From NCBI GenBank assembly GCA_024280755.1, contig JAJRPN010000030.1:1-64000 (forward strand): a DNA stretch of 64,000 nucleotides. Direction: 5' to 3'. The first letter of the stretch is position 1, and every line of letters begins with the position of its first letter. Positions 23,502 through 32,332 of this stretch are shown here, piece after piece. The notes below the pieces were generated by a model. It was not told the origin of the DNA. It saw nothing but the letters and a program-made list of their open reading frames with translations, and searched no databases. This DNA is from Planctomycetota bacterium (GTDB taxonomy: Bacteria > Planctomycetota > Phycisphaerae > Phycisphaerales > UBA1924). Position numbers and translations under genes: made by a program.

Positions 23502-24548
23502 TTAGCCGTCAGAAAAAGCCATAAGGAATGCGGAAACATCGAAGAAGTTCAACAGGCAATCGCCGTTGATATCTGCATCGAGATTGCCATCGCTAAAATC
23601 ACTCAAGAATGTCGACACATCGAAGAAGTTAAAGAAGCCATCGGCGTTGTAGTCGCCAGCAGAGCCGATGCGGACGCGTAGGGTGAGTGTGGGGGTATAC
23701 CCAAAGATTTGGGCGATCGGGTTCTCGCGTGTATACCAGAATGGGTAGTTGATATCGCCAGTCCCGCCACCTGTTCCGCCGCTGGCGGTGTGCAAAGACG
23801 AGACCATGAAGCGGACTTCGCCCAGAAAGAGACCATCTGCAAGATACGCCTGTACCGATGGGTCGCACATGTTTACATCAAACGAATAGGTGGTGTCGAT
23901 GGGTACCAACTCACCCAAGGCGACGGTGTCGACCTGCCCGATCGCCAGCGGCGTTGGATCAAACTCTTGCTTGAGATTGTTGGAGATATCGACCGGGGTG
24001 GTATCGACAGGGAAGTACGCTGCGAAGGCGTTTCGAGATTCTTGAGTCGGCTCGACACTCGGGGTGCCGCCAAAGACTGTGAACTCGCCAAAGGTGCTTT
24101 GGTCGTATCCATTGCGATAGCCAACCGCCCAAAGATGCACCGGGCGACCAGGATCAAGATCCAGCGATTCATCGAGATCAAGATAGGTATCGTGCGTGTC
24201 ATAGGTGTTGTCATACTTGAACTCATTACCATTCGAGTTGATGATGGTGATGGTTGCCGAGAGCACGCGATATTGGGATGGATCAAGATCAGCAAGCACA
24301 TCATTGAATGTTTCAAACCCGAGCAGAAGCTGGGCATCGTGATCATCAAAGCCCTCGAGTTCAATTGCACCAAAGGTAGATGCTGAGAGTCGGTTTCCGG
24401 GCGAGCCGTTGAATGGATAGTTCCAGCGATCAAGCGATGGTGCAGCGTAGTTGACTTCAATCAGCTGAGTCTGCCCGTTGGCAGTGCCAGCAATCGCTCC
24501 AATCAGAACAGTCATCAGTTTCGATTGGTTGGAAGAAAGAGAGATCAT
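23502..24548 (-). CDS. Exported protein with C-terminal GC-type dockerin repeats
   Basis: This 348-residue protein has a signal-like N-terminus (SKLMTVLIGAIAGTANGQ), a beta-rich body with no recognised enzyme motif, and a C-terminal pair of EF-hand-like repeats: GDYNADGFFNFFDVSTFL and ADINGDCLLNFFDVSAFL. The Asp/Asn residues would bind calcium, as in dockerins, which in clostridia bind cohesins; in Phycisphaerae they occur without a known cohesin. Its role is probably on the cell surface or secreted. It is upstream of the PEP-CTERM-like gene. Confidence 0.8.
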   Translation of the reverse strand: MISLSSNQSKLMTVLIGAIAGTANGQTQLIEVNYAAPSLDRWNYPFNGSPGNRLSASTFGAIELEGFDDHDAQLLLGFETFNDVLADLDPSQYRVLSATITIINSNGNEFKYDNTYDTHDTYLDLDESLDLDPGRPVHLWAVGYRNGYDQSTFGEFTVFGGTPSVEPTQESRNAFAAYFPVDTTPVDISNNLKQEFDPTPLAIGQVDTVALGELVPIDTTYSFDVNMCDPSVQAYLADGLFLGEVRFMVSSLHTASGGTGGGTGDINYPFWYTRENPIAQIFGYTPTLTLRVRIGSAGDYNADGFFNFFDVSTFLSDFSDGNLDADINGDCLLNFFDVSAFLMAFSDG

Positions 24549-24752
24549 TGGTCGTCCTTTCGTGTGCTCGTGAGAGGAAATACTGTAAATCAGGATCTAC
24601 GCCTGCGAGGCAGAAAACGGAGGGCTATACTTGAGAATCAGTCGCAGTTAGAGAAGTATAAGCGTAAAATAAATGAGATCGAGTCTCATTCGCAAAAATA
24701 TTCAGCCGATACAAATACATCGGTTCACAGCACAAAGAAAGACTGGTGAATA

Positions 24753-25706
24753 ATGGAACGGGGTCAGCAGATCACCCAAAAGCAGGTACAGCAGCACGCT
24801 TCTCAAGGCTCTGGCCGAGCGGGGTTCACGCTCATCGAGTTGCTCGTGGTGATCGCGATTATTGCATTGCTCATTGGCATTCTCCTGCCTGCACTCGGAC
24901 ACGCCCAGACCACAGCCAAAGCGGTCAAAGAGCAGTCGGGCATGCGCCAGACCATGCTCGCCTACACCATGTACTCCAATGACAACCGCGACAAGTTGCT
25001 CACGGGCTTCCCAGATAACACCATCTGGAACCAGATGGTCAATCGGGGGACCGATCCCAAAGATTTTAATGGGGAAGACCTCGGGCAGACCATCGGCTCA
25101 CGCTATCCCTGGAGGCTGATCTCCTACTTTGATGGCAACTTCGATGCGCTCTATCAAGATTCTCGCGTCGTCGAGATGCTTGGTGAAGCGATGGGGGCGC
25201 GTGCCAACTCGGGCGCAGATCATACTTTGCGCTATGTGATTAGCCTGTATCCATCGTTCGGCCTCAACTCCTACTTTGTTGGTGGCGGGGCACCTGGCGA
25301 TCCGATCCCGTTTAGCGCAACGGGCAGGCGGGTCTTTGGGAAGTTCCATATTTCAAAGATGTACGAGCCTCGACGCACCAGCAATCTGATGGTGTTTTCT
25401 TCAGCGAGAGATATTGTGAGCCCTTCGCTTTTATCAGGGTACGGCGTGGTGGAGGGATCGTTTATTGTCAAGCCTCCGTATCTGTATTCAACCAGCGGGC
25501 GTAGATGGGAAGATGCCTATAACGAACATGCCGAGGTTCCAGAGCATAACTCCGGGCGGGTGTCCTTGCGATACAACGGCACCGGCATCGCAGGTATGCT
25601 CGACGGGCACGCGGAACAGTGGGATTGGGACGAGTTCAATGACATGCAGCATTGGGCCGACCAGGCGACCAACTCAGAGTGGGTGATCGAACCACGCTTG
25701 CCGTAG
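24753..25706 (+). CDS. Prepilin-type N-terminal methylation protein
   Basis: The N-terminal region has the type IV prepilin signal: a charged leader followed by [21 protein letters not shown] near residues 23-43, with the cleavage site before Phe and Glu at +5. The body is a globular pseudopilin-like domain, and the C-terminus [15 protein letters not shown] resembles the DGH-containing end of the planctomycete DUF1559/H-X9-DG family. Such proteins are abundant in planctomycetes and have no settled role; they may be pseudopilins of a type II secretion system or surface proteins. The ATG at 24753 is the only good start. Confidence 0.85.
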   Translation: MERGQQITQKQVQQHASQGSGRAGFTLIELLVVIAIIALLIGILLPALGHAQTTAKAVKEQSGMRQTMLAYTMYSNDNRDKLLTGFPDNTIWNQMVNRGTDPKDFNGEDLGQTIGSRYPWRLISYFDGNFDALYQDSRVVEMLGEAMGARANSGADHTLRYVISLYPSFGLNSYFVGGGAPGDPIPFSATGRRVFGKFHISKMYEPRRTSNLMVFSSARDIVSPSLLSGYGVVEGSFIVKPPYLYSTSGRRWEDAYNEHAEVPEHNSGRVSLRYNGTGIAGMLDGHAEQWDWDEFNDMQHWADQATNSEWVIEPRLP

Positions 25707-25716
25707 TCTTGTTTCG

Positions 25717-25790
25717 GTAGAACGGGCTTCCAGCCCGTCTCTTACACTCGGGTACCATTTGAAGATGACGGGCTGGAAGCCCGTCCCACC
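25717..25790. repeat. Paired palindromic repeat, family A, copy 2
   Basis: The left arm (25717-25740) reads AACGGGCTTCCAGCCCGTCT and the right arm (25767-25790) reads GACGGGCTGGAAGCCCGTC followed by CCACC, about 26 bases apart. Each arm is itself palindromic. It lies between the prepilin-like gene and tyrS and could form a long hairpin. Confidence 0.85.
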
Positions 25791-25819
25791 GGGGGATGAT
25801 CGTCCTATCCTCTCTCACT

Positions 25820-27223
25820 ATGACCAAAAGCAAGAGCGATACACAAATCAGCGACCTGATCAACGAACTCCAATGGCGTGGCCTCTTGAAGGATTGCACC
25901 GATGCCGAGGGTTTACGCAAGCATCTCGAATCGGGCACGCGCAAAATTTATGCCGGGTTCGATCCCACAGCCGACTCGCTCACCATCGGCAACCTCGTCC
26001 CGATCATGCTCCTTGCCCATGTCAAGCGAGCCGGGCATACGCCAGTCGTCGTCATGGGCGGCGGCACCGGAATGATCGGCGATCCATCGGGCAAGAGTGC
26101 CGAGCGCCAGATGATGACGGCCGAGATGGTCCAGCACAATGTTGATTCCCAACGCCCGATCTACGACGCGGTGCTTGGGAGCTTTACAGGCCCAGATCAT
26201 GTGCTGCTCAACAACAACGATTGGCTCTCGAAGATCTCATTCATCGAAGCCCTGCGTGACATCGGCAAGCATTTCAGCGTCAACATGATGATGCAGAAGG
26301 AGTCGGTCAAGGATCGCCTCAACAACCGCGAGCAGGGGATCAGCTACACCGAGTTTTCCTACATGATTCTGCAAGCCTACGACTTTTCGCATCTGTATGG
26401 AAAAGAGGGGGTAACGGTTCAATTAGGCGGGAGTGATCAGTACGGCAATATCGTTGCTGGTTTAGAGTTGATCCGAAAAACATGGATTCAGATTGCTCTT
26501 AAAAAGACCAAGCAGGAAAACCCAGAGCTTGCTGAGAAAATAACGAATCTTCCAAATGATGAGTTGGACAAGCTCAAAATGACTGATGATCAGAAAGCAT
26601 ATGGCCTCACCGCTCCCCTCGTCTCCAAAGCCGACGGCGGCAAGTTTGGCAAGACGGAAACCGGCGCGGTCTGGCTGACGGCCAACCGCACTTCGCCCTA
26701 CGCGTACTACCAGTTCTGGCTCAACAGCTCCGACGAAGATGCGGCCAACTGGATCAAGGTGTTCACATTCCTCGGGCAGAATACGGTTGAAGAGTTGATC
26801 GCTCGACACAGCGAAAACCCCGGCAAGCGTGAACTCCAGCGGACACTGGCTCAAGAAGCGACGACGATCTTGCATGGCGAAGATGCGATGAAGAACGCCG
26901 AGGCTGCGGGCAAGGCGTTGTTCAGTGGCGAGATCAGTTCGCTCGATGCCCAAACCATGCTCGAAGTGTTCGCGAGTGTGCCAACGACCGAACATGCCAA
27001 GGCGGATCTTGCTGAGGGTGTGGATATGGTCGAGATGCTCAAGGCGTGCAACCTTGCATCATCAAACCGCGAGGCCAAAGAGTTTCTCAACGAGGGCTCC
27101 GTGAAAATCAACGGCGAGAAGATTGGCCTTGATACCAAACTCACCGCTGACCATTTGCTTCACGATGCCTACATCGCGATCCGTCGCGGCAAGAAAAAAT
27201 GGCACATGACCAAGTGGGCGTGA
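25820..27223 (+). CDS. tyrS: Tyrosyl-tRNA synthetase
   Basis: TyrS charges tRNA-Tyr. Class I motifs: the HIGH box reads TIGN at residues 55-58 within DSLTIGNLVP, and KMSKS reads KFGKT within GGKFGKTETG. The tyrosine pocket is seen in YTEFSYMILQAYD and QLGGSDQYGNI, and an S4 RNA-binding domain closes the protein (MVEMLKACNLASSNREAKEF). At 467 residues it exceeds the usual 400-430 because of an extra charged helix-like insert at residues 221-260, just before GLTAPLVSKADGG. The AT content of the DNA rises in the insert. ATG 25820 is the family start. Confidence 0.94.
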   Translation: MTKSKSDTQISDLINELQWRGLLKDCTDAEGLRKHLESGTRKIYAGFDPTADSLTIGNLVPIMLLAHVKRAGHTPVVVMGGGTGMIGDPSGKSAERQMMTAEMVQHNVDSQRPIYDAVLGSFTGPDHVLLNNNDWLSKISFIEALRDIGKHFSVNMMMQKESVKDRLNNREQGISYTEFSYMILQAYDFSHLYGKEGVTVQLGGSDQYGNIVAGLELIRKTWIQIALKKTKQENPELAEKITNLPNDELDKLKMTDDQKAYGLTAPLVSKADGGKFGKTETGAVWLTANRTSPYAYYQFWLNSSDEDAANWIKVFTFLGQNTVEELIARHSENPGKRELQRTLAQEATTILHGEDAMKNAEAAGKALFSGEISSLDAQTMLEVFASVPTTEHAKADLAEGVDMVEMLKACNLASSNREAKEFLNEGSVKINGEKIGLDTKLTADHLLHDAYIAIRRGKKKWHMTKWA

Positions 27224-27235
27224 ATGTGTATCTTC

Positions 27236-27379
27236 CGCCTCCCCCGGGCTTCCGGGGGAGGTGTCGAACGAAGTGAGACGGAGGGGGTCTTGTCTTTGTT
27301 TTGCTGCGATGAGGAAGAAAAGAAGACCCCCTCCGTCCGCAAAGACGCGGCCACCTCCCCCGGAGGCCCGGGGGAGGCG
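27236..27379. repeat. Large nested inverted repeat, family B, copy 1
   Basis: The outer arms are CGCCTCCCCCGGGCTTCC (27236 on) and its counterpart ending at 27379. The inner arms are GACGGAGGGGGTCTT (27278 on) and AAGACCCCCTCCGTC (27322 on). The whole region can fold into one hairpin of about 140 bases. It lies between tyrS and a convergent oxidoreductase. A single-arm relative occurs at 45060. Confidence 0.9.
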
Positions 27380-27406
27380 ATGGGGTAAGTTCGTTTGAAG
27401 TAGTTT

Positions 27407-28432
27407 TTACATTGACAGCAACAACTGCTCGACGGCTCTTGGTGATTCGCCTTGGCCGGTGCGAGTGCTGAGCAATGTTGCGTGGGTCATCGAGAGCACA
27501 CTTGGATAGTCGATTGGTGCCCGCTTTGGGCCGACGCCTGAGCAGCGTTCGATGAGTTGGGTTGTGAATGCGCGTTCAGATGGATCGATCCCTTGGGTAT
27601 CTGCGCATGTGTGTGAGTCGATCATCTCGCCGGCGGGGTTGTACCATTTGAACCCGGAATGATCCGCCGTGATATGCCCCTCGGCTCCGAGCATGGTGAT
27701 GTTGAGTGTTGATGAACCAACCTGATCTGACAAGAGCAACGCGGCGCATCGTCCGTCGGAGAAACGGAGATTAAGGCTAAACTCGCCGTGAAGATCTCGG
27801 AGCGATTGCCCTGGCAGCGGGTGCATCCCACGCCCGGCAGCCGGTGAGATGTATCCAGCTTCGATGATGTTGGGCACACCGACGAGTGAGCGGATGAGAT
27901 CCATCGCATCAAACAAACGAGCACCGAGCGAGCCGAGAACCTTGGGCATACCAAGCACGACATTGCACGAACGGATCGGGGCGAATGTTTCGAGGACGGT
28001 GTAGAGCTCGTCGATCATCGGCGTATGGCGGGTCATCGGCATCATGTGGACGAGTTCGTTGAGTGCTCCGGTGCCCAGAACCTCGGCGAATGTGGTGCCT
28101 CCAATGCCGGTGCCGGCAGCGGGGATCGGTTCGAGCGAAGCGACCGCCATGTTGCGGGCATGGGCAGCCTTGAGCGCATCAAGGTCTGCATCGATCGCTT
28201 GGTCGGCAAACTTGCCGGGGTTTCCAAGGATTAAAAGGTCGGTGTCAAAGTTCGAGAGTGCCACGCGGAGATCATCGACAGGCTCACATGCAAGGTCTGT
28301 TGCGACCTGCCCGGTGCGGGCGGAATCGGACGAGCCAGCGCCGACAAGCTCGATATCGGCGCAAGAAAGCACCCGTTTGAGGGCGGGGGCTTGTTCTGGA
28401 TCGATCCATACAACGCAGCGGGCTTTGGGCAT
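27407..28432 (-). CDS. Probable Gfo/Idh/MocA-like oxidoreductase
   Basis: From ATG 28432 the product has 341 residues. The first part, ARCVVWIDPEQAPALKRVL up to LLILGNPGKFADQ, is compatible with a Rossmann fold, although the usual GxGxxG motif is not clear. The middle (LFDAMDLIRSLVGVPNIIEA) and the segment GSSTLNITMLGAEGHITADHSGFKWYNP match the C-terminal beta-sheet domain of Gfo/Idh/MocA oxidoreductases, where a sugar or amino sugar is bound. The assignment is tentative. The open frame to 28771 is rejected as the start because it crosses rnpB. Confidence 0.45.
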   Translation of the reverse strand: MPKARCVVWIDPEQAPALKRVLSCADIELVGAGSSDSARTGQVATDLACEPVDDLRVALSNFDTDLLILGNPGKFADQAIDADLDALKAAHARNMAVASLEPIPAAGTGIGGTTFAEVLGTGALNELVHMMPMTRHTPMIDELYTVLETFAPIRSCNVVLGMPKVLGSLGARLFDAMDLIRSLVGVPNIIEAGYISPAAGRGMHPLPGQSLRDLHGEFSLNLRFSDGRCAALLLSDQVGSSTLNITMLGAEGHITADHSGFKWYNPAGEMIDSHTCADTQGIDPSERAFTTQLIERCSGVGPKRAPIDYPSVLSMTHATLLSTRTGQGESPRAVEQLLLSM

Positions 28433-28492
28433 ATGGGGATTGTATGCGAAAATGCGTCTGGGTGCTTGCAAACCTTGTGCAAAGCGTGGGCG

Positions 28493-28498
28493 TATAGT
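28493..28498 (+). promoter_or_regulatory. -10 box of rnpB
   Basis: TATAGT lies five bases before the start of the RNase P RNA at 28503, the right distance for transcription start. A matching -35 box at normal spacing is not clear. Confidence 0.45.
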
Positions 28499-28502
28499 TG
28501 TA

Positions 28503-28960
28503 TGATGCAGCAAGGCGACTGCTCGCTGCTCGACTTGTCGAGTTGCGGGAGGAAAGTCCGAGCACGGCAGGATACGGTGGTGGGTAATGCCCACCCGGCT
28601 CAACAAGCTCTTACGAGTGCAGCTTGGGTCGAGGGAAAGTGCCACAGAGAATGAACCGCCGATGGCTTGGGCTTTGCCCAAGAACAGGTAAGGGTGAAAA
28701 GGTGCGGTAAGAGCGCACCGCCCGGTTGGTGACAACCGGGGCTCGGTAAACCCCACCGCGTGCAAGCCCAAGCAGAGTCATGTGTGATTCGCACGATTGG
28801 CTCGGGTAGGGTGCTGGGAGCATTGTGCTCCTCATCGTGTTGGCAACAGCACGGGCAGAGAAATAGTCGCTCACGCGAGCAGGTCTGATCCACAGCCCCC
28901 GTCATAAGGAATGGATCAGAAACCGATCGCGAGACAGAACTCGGCTTACTAGCTGCATCA
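28503..28960 (+). ncRNA. rnpB: RNase P RNA, bacterial type A
   Basis: This is the catalytic RNA that trims the 5' end of precursor tRNAs. Clear landmarks in order are GAGGAAAGTCCGAGC (P4/J3 core) at about 28549, AGGGTGAAAAGGTGCGGTAA, GAGCGCACCG, GGTAAACCCC and the 3' ACAGAACTCGGCTTACTAG. The 5' TGATGCAG (28503-28510) pairs with the 3' CTGCATCA (28953-28960) as helix P1, which fixes the ends. The length of about 458 bases is somewhat larger than in E. coli (377), with extra stem-loops in the middle, as usual in planctomycetes. Confidence 0.95.
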
Positions 28961-28967
28961 AGCTGCG

Positions 28968-29001
28968 AACACGCCCCGCTGGGAAACCAGTGGGGCGTGT
29001 C
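28968..29001 (+). terminator. Hairpin after rnpB
   Basis: ACACGCCCCGCTGG, loop GAAA and CCAGTGGGGCGTGT form a perfect 14-pair stem right after rnpB. A proper T tract is lacking, so it may terminate weakly or stabilise the 3' end. Confidence 0.55.
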
Positions 29002-29022
29002 CAATTGGGTCCGGGTGAATAT

Positions 29023-29054
29023 AAAAAAACACCCGGCAAGGGGGATGCCGGGTG
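29023..29054 (-). terminator. Intrinsic terminator of the dockerin gene
   Basis: On the minus strand CACCCGGCA, a seven-base loop and TGCCGGGTG are followed by TTTTTTT. It lies 57 bases after the stop of the dockerin protein gene ending at 29111. Confidence 0.9.
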
Positions 29055-29110
29055 CTGGTCGATCTCACCTTTGCAGGGAGATCGGATGAGGGCTGTGTGT
29101 GCGTTTGTTC

Positions 29111-30670
29111 TTACGGGCAACCTTGCGAGAACGCATTGAGGAACGCAGAAACATCGAAGAAGTTGAGCATTCCATCGCCGGTGAAGTCGGCTGCCAGATC
29201 CATCGCAGCGAACGCGCTGAGGAAGGCAGAGACATCAAAGAAGTTGAGTGTGCCATCTCCATTGAGATCTGCCGGGCAGCTTGTTGCGCCCAGCGAGCCA
29301 TCGGGATTGATATTGTGTGTTTCGATATCCGCAACACCAAAGTCGCCGATTTGCCACCCAGCGATGATGAAATCATCGGTGCTCATGGCGGTGGTCAAGC
29401 GTGAGCGTTGTCCAAGATCCGATGCCATGACGACGGTGCCGCCCGTCCAGACATCTGTGCCATCGAGATCGAGTGCATGGGCATGGACTTGGTCTTGCCC
29501 GAACCCGCCAGCGTTTTCGATCCACAGCGCGACCATTTTTCCGCCTGCGCCTTGGACATTTATAGCCCCAGAACTGTTCGAGTCGATTGGCGAAATCTCG
29601 ACACCAGAGTCGGTCCATTGGCGGGCACCTGTGCTATCGATGCGTTGGGCATAGATGCCCTGGTCACCCTGGTTGTTGTCAAGTTCGATCCATGCGACAT
29701 AGACGGAATCTGTTTGCGGGTCATAGTTGGCTGTCGGCGAGACGCGTTCTCTTGGAGCGGTTGATGCTGCAACGCCGTTGTGTGCATAGCGCTCGGTGCC
29801 ATCAGCATTGAGATGTTGAGCATAGACATTGAGTCCATTTGCGGTGTCGTACCATGAGAAGACTGCGCCGCCAGATTCATCAGGCGTGAACTCTGGGAAG
29901 TTTCCGAACTGCAAAGACCCGCCGTCATACACAGCGACCGGATTTGTCCAGCCTTGTGAGCCATCTATGTTTATCTTTTGTGCATAAAGATGCTTTGGGT
30001 CGAAAAAAGCTGCAAACTGTACCCATGACACGATGACCGAGCCATTGTCCGAGCCGTGCATCGATGCGAGATTAATCGCTTGGCCGCCGGGATGATCTAG
30101 GACACTTGTCCATAGTATTGTGCCAGCCGAATCGATCTTTGCGATTTGAGTCTCGGCATTGTTGATCCATGCAATGACTGTTGACCCATCAGATGTTGTT
30201 GCGATATCTGGCGAAGCGACGAAGTCTGTGCCGTTGCCAAACTGGATGCCGTTGGCGCCCCATGTTTCGGTGCCATCGGGTGCGATGCGTTGGGCGGTGA
30301 TCTTGGTGCCACCGAATCGGTCATCACGAAAAACAAGCACAGCATGGTCAGATGAATCGACATTAAGGTCATAATTTTGTGTCGATGAGAACCCACGATC
30401 TGCAATCAGAATGCCATTGTGTGCCCACATTTCATTGCCGGCAGCATCCAAGCGTTGGAGACGAACATCATATCCTGACACACTTGAAAACCAACTGATA
30501 TAGCATCCGCCGTCTGCAGCAGGGGCAATCTTGGGCTGGACTTGTTCGCCCGAGCCGTCCGCGACGACGAGGTGGTGTGTTGAATCATCAATCCATTGCC
30601 CTTGGACGATAGTTGAAAGTGCAACAAGAAGAATGGATGTCACGACGGATACGCATTTCATATTCGGCAT
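29111..30670 (-). CDS. Exported repeat protein with GC-type dockerin repeats
   Basis: This 519-residue protein starts with signal peptide MPNMKCVSVVTSILLVALST and IVQGQ. The mature body has repeated units such as VRLQRLDAAGNEMWAHNGI, AQRIAPDGTETWGANGIQFG and AQHLNADGTERYAHNGVAA, each about 40-60 residues and probably one blade or beta-repeat. The C-terminus has two EF-hand-like motifs, PADLNGDGTLNFFDVSAFL and ADFTGDGMLNFFDVSAFLN. GGAGAAAC precedes the ATG at 30670, which is preferred over 30712. It is probably surface-bound or secreted. Confidence 0.85.
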   Translation of the reverse strand: MPNMKCVSVVTSILLVALSTIVQGQWIDDSTHHLVVADGSGEQVQPKIAPAADGGCYISWFSSVSGYDVRLQRLDAAGNEMWAHNGILIADRGFSSTQNYDLNVDSSDHAVLVFRDDRFGGTKITAQRIAPDGTETWGANGIQFGNGTDFVASPDIATTSDGSTVIAWINNAETQIAKIDSAGTILWTSVLDHPGGQAINLASMHGSDNGSVIVSWVQFAAFFDPKHLYAQKINIDGSQGWTNPVAVYDGGSLQFGNFPEFTPDESGGAVFSWYDTANGLNVYAQHLNADGTERYAHNGVAASTAPRERVSPTANYDPQTDSVYVAWIELDNNQGDQGIYAQRIDSTGARQWTDSGVEISPIDSNSSGAINVQGAGGKMVALWIENAGGFGQDQVHAHALDLDGTDVWTGGTVVMASDLGQRSRLTTAMSTDDFIIAGWQIGDFGVADIETHNINPDGSLGATSCPADLNGDGTLNFFDVSAFLSAFAAMDLAADFTGDGMLNFFDVSAFLNAFSQGCP

Positions 30671-30856
30671 TTGTTTCTCCGTTTTCAAATTTTGATCCAC
30701 AAAGGCAGACAATCAATATCCATTTTGTCCTAGTTTCCTGTAGGATATCGCTCGGGGTCTTGAGAGGCTTAGCGTATCATGTTTACCGTGAAAATGTAAT
30801 TAATACCACTTTTTCTGATAAAATAGTCCATTTTTTCGCTGTGCAAGAGGGGAGTC

Positions 30857-32095
30857 TTGGCATTGCAATCGAAAGCCCCACAGACAAATATTGAAACAAC
30901 ACCACCATCTGAGCCCGAATTATCCCGAACGCCAGAGTGCGTAGGGAATGGTTTGCGTGCGATGATTGGTCGTGTGCTTCGGGAAGTGCCCGATTGTACA
31001 ATGAGGCCTACGGATATCTCCCGTCGGCTCGATATCTCTCGGGTGATGGTCGGGCGGGTTGTTCGCGCGGTTGAAAAAGAAGACCCGATTGAAACGCTTA
31101 CTAGCATCCCTGGCCCGGAGACACTCCGGCACATCGTGCAATCGGCACAAGTCGCGGGCGTGAGCGCAGAGCATGTAGAAGCTGCAATCAATGCGATTGA
31201 GTTGTTTGATTGGCTGATCCGTGATCAGTATGGCACGCGAGGGGCGATGAGCGCTGCCTTGAGTGTTGATCACGCAAGACTGCGTGAGCGGTTTGAGCAA
31301 GCGAGCCGATACCAAGCATTTAAAGGCATGAGCCAGGTGCTTGGGGTAGAGAGCAAACTCTGGTTGACTTGCATGATGATGACACCGAGCAAGGATTCCG
31401 GGCATGGAATCAATATTTCGACGATTCATGGCACGACAGGATTGCGCAGACTTCGTCCAGACTCCCGGGTCAACTTTGTCTATGGCACGCCTCCCAAGTA
31501 TGTTGCTGGTCGCCAGATGCCCGAGCGCATGGATTTTGATCTGAGCCCCTATTTTTCGAATACACCTGCGCCCCTTGATGTTGTCGAAGAAAACGGGCAG
31601 ATTATCAATACATTCGCTCCAAAGGTCGCGGGTAAGGATGCGGTGTACGACATGTTTGCCGGTGTGCATGTGCCCAATGGCTCGAACAGATTTGCAGCAC
31701 CCGGTCGGACATGCCGAGGGACTGTGGTGATTCCTGATGTGCCGGTGACCGCATTGGTGAGTGATGTAATTCTGCACGGCGATATCTTCGAGGGTATTAC
31801 GCCAGAGTTACTCGTCTACAACACAATGGGCAAAGGCGGGGCCGATATCGAAGATCCCAAACGATTTGTCGATCGGGTCGAGACCAATGAAGAAATCATC
31901 GAGCTGGGAGACGGTTTTTCGAAGATTGAAGTTCCTGATGTTCCAAAGTATGAACAGATGGTGCGGTTTTTGTGTGAGAAAAACGGATACTCGCCGAAGG
32001 AGTTTCAGGTTCATCGTTTACAGATTCAGTATCCGGTGTATGGCTTTCAGTATGCGATCGTTTACAAGGTGCCTCAGGCTCTTGATGATGGATGA
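30857..32095 (+). CDS. HTH-containing paralogue 1 of a tandem trio, unknown function
   Basis: I do not recognise the family. A winged-helix-like domain at about residues 33-90 contains MRPTDISRRLDISRVMVGRV (a helix-turn-helix with the recognition helix SRVMVGRVVRAV) and the wing TLTSIPGPETLR. After it are FEQASRYQAFKGMSQVLGV, GTTGLRRLRPDSRV and a C-terminal PKYEQMVRFLCEKNGYSPKE with YPVYGFQYAIVYKV. No membrane segment or enzymatic motif is visible. The start is a TTG at 30857 preceded by GAGGGGAG; a second TTG two codons on is possible. Two related genes follow on the same strand. Confidence 0.75.
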   Translation: MALQSKAPQTNIETTPPSEPELSRTPECVGNGLRAMIGRVLREVPDCTMRPTDISRRLDISRVMVGRVVRAVEKEDPIETLTSIPGPETLRHIVQSAQVAGVSAEHVEAAINAIELFDWLIRDQYGTRGAMSAALSVDHARLRERFEQASRYQAFKGMSQVLGVESKLWLTCMMMTPSKDSGHGINISTIHGTTGLRRLRPDSRVNFVYGTPPKYVAGRQMPERMDFDLSPYFSNTPAPLDVVEENGQIINTFAPKVAGKDAVYDMFAGVHVPNGSNRFAAPGRTCRGTVVIPDVPVTALVSDVILHGDIFEGITPELLVYNTMGKGGADIEDPKRFVDRVETNEEIIELGDGFSKIEVPDVPKYEQMVRFLCEKNGYSPKEFQVHRLQIQYPVYGFQYAIVYKVPQALDDG

Positions 32096-32332
32096 TCGCC
32101 GACCAATTTTGCAGTTGTCTTATTTTGATATCAGTGATTCCGATCATGTAGGAGGGAATTCCGGTTTTACCAGATCCGGCTTTGGTTTTTCTGCGTATGA
32201 TTTGGTGTGGTAATTTTTTTTAGGCATATCGAAAACTGAAATATATAACACTGTCAGTCACCCTTTGAGGGTACTCGTACTGCTGATAGAGGATCAGATT
32301 GATATGTACTCTTGATTCAGGGGTGCGAACGG

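Noticed and set aside
28433-28771. N-terminal extension of the oxidoreductase frame
   Set aside because: These codons run through the RNase P RNA gene on the other strand and have no protein homology; the frame most likely starts at 28432.
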